This document shows, piece after piece, positions 47,901 through 59,700 of a stretch of DNA of 64,000 nucleotides (its first letter is position 1; each line of letters opens with the position of its first letter). The DNA is from Helopsaltes ochotensis. Its lineage: Eukaryota; Chordata; Aves; Passeriformes; Locustellidae. The notes under the pieces were generated by a model, which saw only the letters and a list, made by a program, of their open reading frames with translations, searched no databases and was not told where the DNA came from. The stretch covers positions 162,284-226,283 of the forward strand of contig VXBM01000573.1 in assembly GCA_013400155.1 (NCBI GenBank). Direction: 5' to 3'. Made by a program: the position numbers and the translations under genes.

Positions 47901-50900
47901 GTTTATGTCTATCACAGAAGTTGCTAAGAATTTTATTATCCATGATTGTTTATGAATTTTCTGCATGAAATACCAGTGCCTGGGGATTCCTCTCACATAC
48001 ACTGGGGCCCATCAACACTTATGTTAGAGAAAAATGCATTAAAATCAAGACAAAGTTTTAAAGGAAGCACCTACTCCTAAGAGATGTAGTGCTGCCCAGT
48101 ATACATGGAGGAACACTAATTATTCTGGGCATTCATCACTAACTTTGTCTCAGCACACCAACACTCCCCTCCTCTCATCCAGAAGGTTGGGACAAAACTG
48201 TCACTGTAATATAGAATTTCTTGTGGTTTCTTGATGAAGTCCTCTGTATTCAACTGGGCTAAGACTCTCTTCTATGTAATTTGCTCTTTTTATCAGCATA
48301 AATGGCAAGCACTCATGCAAAGGGCAACCCACGTATTTCACTGCTGCACGATGTGTGTGCAATGAGCAATGAACCAGCTCACTCTGGACTGTTGGAAGGT
48401 GCCAGCTACAGCAGGCAGTGGTTGGCTTCCACCAGAAATTTTATGTATGTCCAAGAGATTGGTAGTGCTACTTTCAAAGGCAACTCCTGGAGTGCTTACA
48501 CAATCCTCTAGAAAATGGTGGGCAACACTACACTCAAAAGCCAGGCTGTATCAGTTGAGATGTGTTATCCTTCGATTTTCCAATGCATATCCACTGCTGC
48601 AATGCCACCTTCTAGTCACTGTAACTGGAAAAAGGAAATGCAAGTTAGTACCCTCTCAGAAGCCAAGAGACAAAAAAAGCTACATTATCTGTGAATTAGT
48701 TTTATATATACAATTAATACACTTGGATTGTATTTGATCTGTTCCAACAGTATGAAAGCACATCAATAGCTAACTACAATAATCAAAATGCCCTGAGGAC
48801 AACTTGTATTAATGCACACTCCTTCTGCAACACTGTCTCCAGGGCAGGTACTAAGCACTGCAATTCCTGTTTGTATTCCCCCTTCAAATTCTACCCACCA
48901 CAAAAATCTACCAGTAGCTTTTGATAATCCCGGCATGCCACTCAGGAGCTCTGTAATACACTGGTATACATAGTGGTACTAATCTTTATGTAATACTGTG
49001 CTATAAATTAAATAAAACTTCTAATCAAGGGAAGGTGACCAGCTGGCAGTTCCAATTACACCCTGATTTTCCACAAGGCTATCATTACCTTCCTTGCCAC
49101 AAGTTAAGGCTAGTTACTGCTCTCCTTAACATTGGTACCATGCCTGTTAAAAATCTGGGAACATTTAGAAGCTGAAGAGAAGGCTGGTAAGAGTGTGCTT
49201 TTGTCTCTAATATCTGTATTTATTACAACACGGTCACGACAGATTTACTAAACTGAAAAAAAGCACCAATTTTTATTTTAGAAAAAGGAAGCTTTTTCAC
49301 GTTTCAAGAATACTTAAGCTTCAGCTTCCCAACACAGATTTGAGGTGAACACACACAAAGTTTAAAATGTTCTGACACAACCTATATGAGGATTTGTCAT
49401 TGTCTTTTGAAGTCTCCTAGAATGCTGCATATTAAAACCAGCATTCTGTCTCTTCATCAGAGGATTCAAGACCTGGATCTGGGTCAAACTATAAATTTAA
49501 AAACTGACTCCTCATGGTTTTTTGCAGGTGGGTGGGGGAGTGAAGCAGAAATGCTACTTCAGACCTATATCCCTAATCCACTTTAGTGGCACACTAGTGA
49601 CATCAGTGATTTTTAAACAAAGAGGGTCAAGTTTTCTTAACCTTTTGAAACACGTATCATGAAATGTCCTTTCAGTAAGTCTCAAATTTAAATATTTAAA
49701 CAGTCCCATCTTAAAAGGAAAACAAAGACAAGTACAGCATTGGCTAGTTGAAATTTTATCAAGTGTAAGGAAAAAAAAAAGGTAGTAGGGCAGTAGTTTC
49801 TGTTTTGCTTAACTACATGCATCCCCTGAAAAGAAAACACGCGTGATGATTCTGTATTTTAGATGAAAGACAATCCAGTACCCTGAAACATGGCCATTTT
49901 TCCTTTCTTATTAAGGTAACAGCAGCAATTTATCAGCAGTATTTATATAATATTACTGGCATATTCTGACAAAGGCATTGCAGTTATTGAGTTGCTGTTA
50001 CTGAGACTCTATAAGGAGAATGAACTGTAACCCAACTGGGGCTACAAACATCACACAACACATAACAGAATCTATCCTTCCCACAAGACAGGGCTTCCCT
50101 GGTAACAGCAACCACCGGTCAGATAAACCAGCTATACAAACTATAGCATTTTACCATTTAGAAGCTAGCTCTTAACAGTAGAGTTTGAAACTAACAGCAA
50201 AATAGGTTCTTAGATTTACAGACTCATTAATAAAGAATTACATAAAAAAGTACACATACTTATTTACATAAATGCTTCTCTCAGGAAAGGTAGTTGTACT
50301 CATCCTTCACTCTCTACCAGATTTTATCAAAATCTGCACACACTTTAAGTTACCTCCATTTTTAAGTAACCATTATTTAGTACAGCAATTTTGTTTTCCA
50401 GAAAGCTGGATTAGCATGACAGCCACTACCACTTTTTCCTTATGAGTTTTCAGAGAAACAGAAGAAAGCCCTACTTTCACATAAAATCTGAAGACAGCTA
50501 CTTTTCAATCTTCTTGAAAAAAAAATTTTAATAGGGTAAGCTTCAGAGCCATGACACAAGAGCTGTTCTACAGTCTTGAACCATTCTGGAGGCACCTGAA
50601 GTCTGCAACTTAATCCCAAGACCTCTGCAGAGATTAATTCCTAATCCAAGATTATACTCAGCCTTGTTGCTCATCCTCCACATCTAACAAGACTGATTAA
50701 ATGTCTATACTGACATTTATTATTATAACTCTGATTTTGATGGTCTGCTCTTATAAAAATTCATACTCATCATTTTCTGCCACATGCCACAAGTCCAGCT
50801 GTAAACATGTTTTTCTTTAGCTGTACCTAAATTGGCCATGTTTCTGAAGATAAGTAGTGTCTTGCAGCCATTCCTAACCTGGTTGGTTTACAAAGCCTTC

Positions 50901-50945
50901 TTTGGCCTCCTCCTCCTCCAAAACAGAAGTCAGAAACACCACTTA

Positions 50946-50950
50946 GCCAT
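50946..50950. repeat. Target site duplication GCCAT (left)
   Basis: Five bases directly before the LTR, repeated exactly after it. Confidence 0.85.
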
Positions 50951-51471
50951 TGTAAGAGACAGTCTGAAAATCCCTCATCTGGCCTCATGATCCCCATCAA
51001 CTGAAGCTCCCACTAAAGGACAGAGGCTAACTGAAACCCTTAAAAATTCCAGCACAGGGGCTTTGGCCTGGCTGAGGTGGGATGTCTGCCAAGTTTACTC
51101 GCAGGTGTGCTCCCTGGACTGAGGCTGGTGCCTATGAGAACCAGTCCTGGAACAATGGGTCTTGCTCGCTGCTGGAACTATTGGCAGGTCAGCGTGGAAC
51201 TGGTTGTGTTTGCTGCTGTGCTGTACATGTACCTGTTCCCCAGCGGACCTAGCACCGGCTCCCCACCTTTGGCCAACTGCCTGTTGCTTTGGATAGACTA
51301 TAAAGAGCCTGAATTAATCAAAGACTTTGAGATCTCCCCACAGAAGAAGACAAATCTATTGGCTGGACCACGAGGACCTCATCTCTCTGTCGGTAGCTAT
51401 TCACACCCCCTCTTTCTCTCCATCTCTCTCTGTCCTTTTTACATCCTTGCATGCATCTGCGATCCATGACA
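50951..51471 (+). mobile_element. Solo LTR of an endogenous retrovirus-like element (5-bp duplication, ERVL-type)
   Basis: 521 bp beginning TGTAAGAGAC and ending GATCCATGACA (TGT...ACA termini), bounded by GCCAT on both sides. A TATAAA at 51299-51304 followed by pyrimidine-rich DNA fits a U3-R-U5 layout and sets the orientation. A 5-bp duplication is typical of class III (ERVL) elements. No internal retroviral genes are present, so it is a recombination remnant; the family name is not determined. Confidence 0.82.
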
Positions 51472-51476
51472 GCCAT
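51472..51476. repeat. Target site duplication GCCAT (right)
   Basis: Exact match to 50946-50950. Confidence 0.85.
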
Positions 51477-52384
51477 GAAGAACATTTATTCAAACCTACC
51501 AAAACAATGACCAGGAAACTTCCTTGCAGCTATTACACTGCTGTAATATTTACCTTATGTATTGGTACAGGCACCACTCATGTCTGCCATCAATACAGAA
51601 GAACCAGCATTATTTCAGCGGTATCTTTTAGATGTTATCCCCCTGCAATTAAAGAGAAGATACAACAAACTGAGAAAAATACATTTTACAGCACAAGTTA
51701 ACCTACAGTAATTGCCCCCATTTCAAAATAATGGCGCAAGTTTGGTTTGGAGATTATTCTGTTCCAAGCTTTTACTACTTCTTTAAATGGTGGAGGATTC
51801 ACTGCCTTAGAAGGGACTGGAATGGCTCAGAGAGAAGGTTGCACGGCTTATGGACTATCATTCCTTTTCAATGGTGCACTGTCACGTTAAATCCATAAGT
51901 TGAAAGACAAAATTTACTGAAGACTAAACAGTAGTACAAAGGTTTTGGGTTTGTGGTTTGTTTTTTTTTAAGTTGGAGGTCTTCATGTTTACTACATTCA
52001 AGAGTATCTTTTGAACTTCATGGCTTTACTCGAGTTATACCTTGCCACAGACTCTGCCACATGTACTGGGTATCCCTGCAACGCAGTGTCAAACAGAGTT
52101 AGGCATCCAACTAAATGTCAAGTTTGCATTTCTTGCTTCCAACTCCCAATAGTTCAGCTGATATTGTCAATCTAAACCAATTCCTGATCTTACAAGGCTT
52201 TAATTTTGTTAATATGCTGTATATGCAGCCTCTTTAAGCATCTTCACTGAGAGATACTGCTCACAAAATACCCCCTCCCCACTCAACATGGCAATAGTCT
52301 GCTACAGTAAGCTGCTTTACAGCTTTAGTTTCCAAACTGGTGCCATAAATGCTTTTTTGCAAGAATAGTTGAATTTGGAGAATT

Positions 52385-53462
52385 TCTAATGTATTGGGGA
52401 ATTTATTTTCCTGTTTTTTTTTTCTTTAATCTAGACAGCACTTCCATTGCCATGACATGCAGCTTGTCTTACTGTACTTAGAAGAAGGCAACTTGTTGCA
52501 ATTTTGACTTAGACTGAAAAACTAGTTTGCTTTGCTTACCATCTTTGCTGTTTCACAGGCATTTGATGCTCTTAATCAGCTGTGGAATGCTGAAAGATTC
52601 ACTTATTTTAGGATGCCATAAGCCTTTGAGAAGTTGGAGAGAAAGACTTCTTTGCTTATCTTATTTTCTCCTTTGGAATCAAAGATGTTCCTTTAAAAGT
52701 GAAACACTACAGAGTTGCAAAAATTTGAAACAGTATGAGTAAGCATTGTTTGGCAGCTTCTTTGATGGAATTGCTTAATGGTTTGTGGTTTGTTGTTTTT
52801 TTAACGGTATTTTGTAGCTGACTTACATGAATACGATTTTTTTGCAGGGGAGATCTTTTTAAACTCCCCATGGAACAGTAGGAAGGCAGAATATAGTATT
52901 ATCCACTCGCTTTTTTGGCTTAAGTGAATGAAATCCTCTATTTTTCTTTAAACAAGGATCTGAAGGCATTTTCTACTGTGACTTCAAATTCTAGGCAAAA
53001 CTGAGCTTTATGTGGAATCATCCCCACCACCCTCCAAAAATCACAAGCAATACTTTCAGAATGAGATGCTGAACATGTAGAACAATCCATCTCCATGTTA
53101 GATGGTTGGATGTTGTGCGGAAGATCTTAAGAACAGCTTGTTCCATTCATGACGAAAATCAGATGGAAGTGTGGCATTTCAGGGAAACTTTACTTTGAAA
53201 ATTACAACACTAGTACACAGCTCAAGCTCATACATTTAACATCTGCTTTCTGAAAGAAATGTTAACAATTTTGAAATGATATTAAACATTGTTTAACTTT
53301 TCCTCACAAAAGCATAGAAGTCATGGAAGGGAAAACTTAACAGGCAACAATAAAAAAAGGTTAAAAACAACTTTTCCTTTTAGTAGTCCTCTGGTAGTAA
53401 AGATAGAACAGCTTCCACATTTGAGAAATAATCTGTCTTGGTCCAAAAGTTTAAGTGTGTTT
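52385..53462 (-). other. RBMX: RBMX 3' UTR (3' end tentative)
   Basis: Follows the TAA stop. The first plausible polyadenylation signals on the minus strand are ATTAAA at 52425-52430 and AATAAA at 52402-52407, giving about 1.07 kb. Further AATAAA sites lie in the spacer, so longer forms are possible. Confidence 0.5.
52402..52407 (-). terminator. Candidate polyadenylation signal AATAAA, RBMX
   Basis: First AATAAA after the stop codon on the minus strand, with an ATTAAA just before it at 52425-52430. Confidence 0.45.
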
Positions 53463-53770
53463 TTAGTATCTGCTTCTGCCTCCACCTCTATCGGATCTGC
53501 TTCCACCACGGCCACCACCTCTGGGCGCCCCGCGGCTTGAACTACTGTAAGAATCCCGAGGAGGTGGATAGCCCCTTTCCATGGATGGGGGAAGACCCCT
53601 ATCTTGTCTTCCAACACGATCACGGCCACTTGAGTAGACATCACTTCTGCTGCTTGAGTAACTTTCTCGGCTTCCATATCCATCTCGTGTGCTGCCGTAA
53701 TCATCATAGCGACTGCTTCCACCATATGATGGCGGGGGCCCTCGAGCAGGTGGAGCACTACGTGAGTTAC
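53463..53770 (-). CDS. RBMX: RBMX coding exon 8 (C-terminal RNA-binding region)
   Basis: Reads [20 protein letters not shown], later [20 protein letters not shown], and ends [11 protein letters not shown] with stop TAA at 53463-53465. This region binds RNA independently of the RRM in human hnRNP G. Confidence 0.97.
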
Positions 53771-56700
53771 CTGCAGGGTCAATGGTCAGGTAATACGGCA
53801 ACACCGTAAGTTATATAGAACAATTTCAAATCTGAATTTACAGAATTGCTGTATTAAAATGTTTACTGCTACGCTTTTATATGTATTGAGACTGCTGCAT
53901 TAAAATGTTTACTGCTACTCTTTTACATGTATTGAGATGGTCTCAGTATAATTTGTCATACTAATGGTATTTTAAGTGGGGATTGCGTATCAGGCAGTGA
54001 GTGGATTTTAAGACTCTGAAGGAATGAAGACGGTGTTTGTTTATTCAGGCAGGCTCTTTAAATGGGTATTCCAGAACAGCTTGTTATTTTAGAGAAGAAA
54101 CTCAGCCATATTTTCCAGAGACAGCTGTCATTCTGAATTGTAGACTTTGCTTCTTTAGCTTACAGCTTATTTAACAAGATGATCAAATGATAACCAAGTA
54201 CTGCATTTTCACTGTAGGGGAAAAAAAGTGTGCCAATTTCCCCTAAAACACAAGCAACCTAGTCAAAGTCAGATTTTGTGATACCTGTACATTTATATGA
54301 TACTCAAAATGGATTCTTACCGTAACTCTCATATGAATCTCTGTAGGAGCCTCCACTTGGATGATCTGAGTAGTCTCTGTCACGTCCACCACCGTATCCA
54401 TCACGATCACTATAGGAGGAAAGACTGCTAAGACTTAGTACAAATCACCAACATCACAGCAAGAATGAAGTGACAGGAAGAAAACTCCAACAGTAGGTAC
54501 CTATATCCCCTGGAGGGGTATTCATCACGTGAACTGGAATGACCATAATCACGATATGCATAGTCTCGGGGAGGTGGTGCGTAGTCCCGGGTATCCCTGG
54601 AACTGGGATAATCTCTGCTTGAGTAACTACAAAGAACAAAAACTGAGATGTTAGCCATATATCCTACCACAGATGGTCTGGAATAAAGATCCTTCACCAA
54701 ACAAAAAACATTTCACTAAAATAAAACAGTGTAATTTACCCGTCTTTAGTGCTATAGCCATCGTCTCTTGGAGACATGTAGACATCTCTCCGTGAAGGCA
54801 TTGGCTCTCTGCGCGGAGGACCCCCATAACCATCTCTTCCACGTGACACAGGAGCTTCAGAGAAACAGTCCACTTAATTAGCATTTAGCCATGCAGAACA
54901 CTCAAGGCAAGTGCCAGTAACTAGCTGAAAACAATTTACTAGTATCTCTGGAGCCTACATTTAGAAGACTTTATATTTCTTCTTGTAGAGTTTTAAGACA
55001 GCACTTGAAGAAACATATTCAAATTCAAATTGCACCAAATTGGTCCCAACAGTTATGAAATTATATTGGTATGAAAGGAACCAACGATTAGAAAAACAAT
55101 ACACCATCCTACAGCAGACTGAGGCGTGAATCAACAACTTGCCCCAGTTCCTAAGGGAAGACTAAGGTGCTACAGTTGACTGAGCATTAATTTTGTCAGC
55201 AAGTCCTTACCTCTTCCTCCCATACTACTGCTACGCACTGGTCCTGAAGGTGCAGATCTTTTTGGTGGAGGGCCTCCACTTCGTGGAGGTGGACCTCTCT
55301 TCATGGGAAGTGGCCCTCGAGAAGACCCTAGAATGATAAGCCATTAGCCAATTATTATTTCTATGATACTCACCTGCATTATCCTAAAGCCTGAACTACG
55401 ACAACCTACAGGTGCCATTACCGCTGCATGATCAACAGTAAGCCTCTAAAACTAGACCTTAAAGCCTTCTTCTCTTGTCTTCCAGCCACTATTAAATGCT
55501 ACTGGCAGAATTGAGAGCCAAGATTTCCAGAGCCTAAATTCCTGTCAAGAACTGTCTTTTAGAACTTCTCCAAAAGCTAGAGGGTGACAAAAGGGAAAAA
55601 GACAGCTGATATACATAATCAGTCACGGCTTAAAAGCTTAACAAGCTATTGTTCTCAGAAGACAAGAGCCACCTGGGAAGATGTACTAGAAAAGAGCCTA
55701 CAGAGAGGGAACAGAGCTGCTACTGAGTCTGCAGAACCTACTATACAGACTCTTCAAGACAGAAGTTCCACTATTTCCAGGGGTTTTTTTTTTCAGCATT
55801 ACAGCTTTTACTGTTACACCTCAGGTTCTGCTTGCTAGATCTTTAAAGTGAGTTTTGTTTTGATACTGAAAAGTCTGAATAAATAGCTGTACTTTAAGGA
55901 ATATCCAGTATCAAGTAATGTACTATCCTCACACTTCTGAAAGCTTCAACTCAACAAACAAGGTTTAGCTTCCCTAACTCTCACTCTGATCTGGAAGGAT
56001 TAGCCCTACAATTTTCTCAGTTTAGACCTCTTACTATAAAGAATGAAAGGCAGTTCCCTTTCCCTGGTGGTAGAGAATCATTTTTTCAACTTGAATACCA
56101 GAAAGCTTCCTTTCTCACGTGCATGGCAGGAGTTCTGCTTTTCTTTCATAGGCAAAAGTCAAGTGGAGTGTTAGTTGTAGAAAGGAATCTTCACATTTGA
56201 AAGCCTTTTCTTAAGGTGTACTTGCCTAATCAAAAATTTGACTAAACTGCCGAGATCGTATTTCATCATTTTAATTAAGAACAGGGAGTGCACTATTCAG
56301 GTGTTTGACTTTTTTCCAGTAGGATTATTGTCATCTTCCAATGGGATTGTCTTGTGTTGTCGAAGTGTATAATGAGAGAGGTCAATACATACCCAAGTGA
56401 CTCCCTCTTGAAGGTGGTCCTCTCGCGCCACTTCCGCCTCTTGCGCCTCTAAGGCCCCTGGGAGGACCTCTGCTGCGGGGAGGGGGTGGCGGCCCACGCC
56501 TACCACCACTTTCAAAGGATGGCTTGGTTGCTTGTTCCACTTTAATTGCCTTCCCATCTAATGACTAAAGAAGAAGCTGCTTTACTTACTGCTCAGTCAT
56601 GTTTGTATTTCTTAAATCAAGCCCCTCTTGCTTCACTAGTATGGGGCTTCCATTTTATAAGTTAGAGCAATTCTAGAACTGATTTCGGTCTTCAGTATTA

Positions 56701-59700
56701 GTCCCCAAGTGCTCAGCAGCATGTTGGACCTAATTTCAATTTCTACAGTACTTCATTCTTGTGGTATTGATGGCAAAAAAACCACAGAGCAGCATCAGAA
56801 AGGACTTTCAGTGAAAACACACGTGTCCAATGATTACGGCAGCCCCATGTCATTTATTCTGTAAATGAAACATGATATATGATCTACAATTTACTTTCAA
56901 TTGCCACGTACTTTTGTACCATATTAGGAGTGCACCTGTAGTTACAAGATTAAGCTGAAGGTAACTTAGCTTCAGTCGGGATTTCTGGCAATGGGGAGCC
57001 ATTTAGCACATTTTCTTGACGTCCTGATAAAACGGTGATCGATGAAGTATTTGGAAGTTATTTCAGCATCTACAGAGTAGACTGAGTATGACAATTCACC
57101 TATTTTTTTTCTAGGTTTCAAGCTGGGTTTTCAATCAAGGTGACTGTCAAAATTTACTCTATTGCTTGCTTTTTTCCACAGGGAAGGTGCTTTGTGGTTG
57201 GGGTACTTTTGTTTGTTGTTTCTGTTGTGTGGTTGCATTTTTTCTGTGCTATGAAAAAAGTAGAAGCTTTTCCTGGAGTATCAACCTGCAATACCAGGAA
57301 CTCTGCAGCCAACTAATATACTTTAAAGATGAGCAGAGTAACATGTTCAGTAATTCAACCTAGTTAATCAAATTTTTGTATCATCTTTAGACACCATGTT
57401 TGAATATTATAGCAGAACCAATATGACAAGCTCTGCTAAAATTAGGTTACTGCACGCCTATCCTGGCAAACATGGTTTATTTGCCTTTTTTAGCTGTTAA
57501 ATATTTAACTCTGCTATGACAACTAATTATCAAGCATAAAGTGTTGTTCATTGCACTTCTTTGCTGCAATACATGAACACAAATAGGACTGCTAAACTGC
57601 TAGTAATATCTAAATCTGCACTGCTAATAGTATTTTATTGAAGTACTGAGTATTTTTTTTTTGTTCACTATCAAAATCTAGATTTCTAAAAATTTACTGA
57701 AGTAGTGCATGTACTTTGCTACCTCATAGAATTGTAGTGATTGTTTGAAAACCTGTGTATACATACACAGGTCCAACTTGATCTGTTGTGAGGGGAAAAA
57801 AGTAAGAAATATCAATGAATTCATACTGGTCTTGGCTTTGACTTAATGAAATATTTTCCTCATGGAAGGTTTCTCAAGAAGCCTTTTGGCATAACAAACT
57901 GAAACATCCCAGGAGTGAGCATTAGTCACTCTAATGACTGGAACTTCTCAGTTTGCATCGTATCCATTTGCCATCATCATAATCTCTCAGTTTCATCCTT
58001 TCTCAAGCAGCAACAGTGAGCTTGAAGCCTTAAGCTTTGCTATGGCCACTGCTGTCCTCAATTTCATGGCAGATTCTTGACAGATTTTTTAAGTTTAGAA
58101 AGCAAACACTGTCCCCTTCTGCTAGCATGGGTTCTGAAAACCTGGATGTTAGGTTTAAGTTCTTTCATTTGTTATGTAAGAGGTACAGTTTTCTTTGCAA
58201 TTTCTCCTCCTGTTTTCTTCTGCCTTGCACTTATGCATCTTACCTTGGCAAAAGATAGTTTCTTTGCAGACTGCTTTACACAAGCAGTCTTAAAAAGCTG
58301 TGCATGGGTCCAGGAAGACCTTTCACTAGGTACAAGAACTATCTTTTGTTAACCAGAAAGTATTTGTCAAAGTTAGTCCTATTTCAAAGCAGAGGGGACA
58401 TTTTACGGTTTCTTAGCTTAAACAAGGCTCTTATCTCACCAAACATAAAAGTCACACAACCCATCTTAGAATAAAGAAGTTTTTTCAATGAGCTCAGAAC
58501 ACGAGCTGTCAACATGAACACTCAGTTTGTTTTTATAACCGTGATTCAGAGTGTAATAGAAGGATTTTTAATATGATATGAGCATCAAAAAGCAAAGTCA
58601 CTCTGCTGGTAAAAAGTGCTATTATGGAAATAATTTAAGCCACAAGTCATTTAAGACAGTAATAGTTTGGCAAAGTCTCCTACGTGTGTAATGACTAATT
58701 TGCACAGATTTGTAACGTGAGTCAGGGAACTTTAACCAAACACAATTAGAGAACTATCGTGCAAACCTCCACATTTCAACAGAAAAGATGAACGAAATTT
58801 GCATTATTTCAGAAGTGGGGCAAGAAATCATGTATTTCAAAGAATCTGTTACAATAACTTGCAAGAAGCTGGTCCTAACATCACACATGGCTTTCTGCTT
58901 CAATGCATCACTTCACTGTTGATGCTGCAATGACTCCATTTCTCCACGTTCCTTGATGGCACATTAAGTGAGTTTCCTTTTGCCATATATATCCAAGAAA
59001 TAAAGAGCCATTCCTTAAGAGGCCAAGTTTCTGTACGCTGTATCACTTCTTCACAGGAAGAACAGGAAGCATTTTCTGTCAATTAGAATAAGAACTTTCT
59101 GCAGTGCTGAGTACAGTTTACACTGTAGGGACTGTAGCATCTGCTTCCATCTTCTTAACGCAAACCAGCTGGCTTGGCAGGTCTACACTGTAATTAAATC
59201 TTTGGTTTGTCCTGATCTTTTGCCTAAGGTCATATTCTCTCTTTAATTATCCATTTCGTCTTAAGGACATACAATCAATATATCATGAGAACAGCCCACT
59301 GCACCAAACAACCACAACAGACCTGAGAGTATCCATATTTATTGTCCAGGTAAGCATGTGCATTTTGTGGCATCAGGATGTAGACTTGACTGCCATGAAT
59401 TAAGATTCTTCTTAAGGAAGGTTGGTAAGCTACTACAAAGTACTTCTGCATTTCTTTTGCACTGCTCAGACATGATAGCATTGATTTGATTTAGCAGAAA
59501 AAGTAATTGAAGTGAGAAATCTCCATCCCAACTCTAAAATAGTTCTCTCTTCATCTTCTTCTGCAGGACAAACTTATCTTCAACAAGCAAGCTTTGACTA
59601 GTCTACGTTTGTCCCAATACAGAGTGAAATAAAGTTGTTCACATATTATCACCCTTCACCCAAATTAGTAAAAAAGTTTGGATGTATTTTCATTAACATT

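Larger units (their letters stand above)
44975..52384. other. Spacer between ARHGEF6 and RBMX
   Basis: About 7.4 kb of AT-rich DNA upstream of ARHGEF6 and downstream of RBMX. The only recognised element is the solo LTR at 50951-51471. No coding exon, snoRNA or tRNA was supported. Parts may belong to longer RBMX 3' ends or to ARHGEF6 upstream control. Confidence 0.65.

Noticed and set aside
51299..51304. TATAAA in the spacer as a gene promoter
   Set aside because: Better explained as the LTR's own TATA box, given the flanking target duplications.
51077..51469. 130-codon plus-strand frame
   Set aside because: Lies entirely inside the solo LTR; LTRs do not normally encode protein.
53321..53809. 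153-codon minus and 123-codon plus frames overlapping the last RBMX exon
   Set aside because: Alternative-frame shadows of the GA-rich coding exon 53463-53770.
56190..56275. C-box-like ATGATGA on the minus strand near 56267
   Set aside because: No D box (CTGA) at a suitable distance.
57900..57985. Possible second box C/D snoRNA on the minus strand (TCATCAT on plus at about 57973)
   Set aside because: The only CTGA within reach is about 22 bases away; no terminal stem or rRNA guide is seen.
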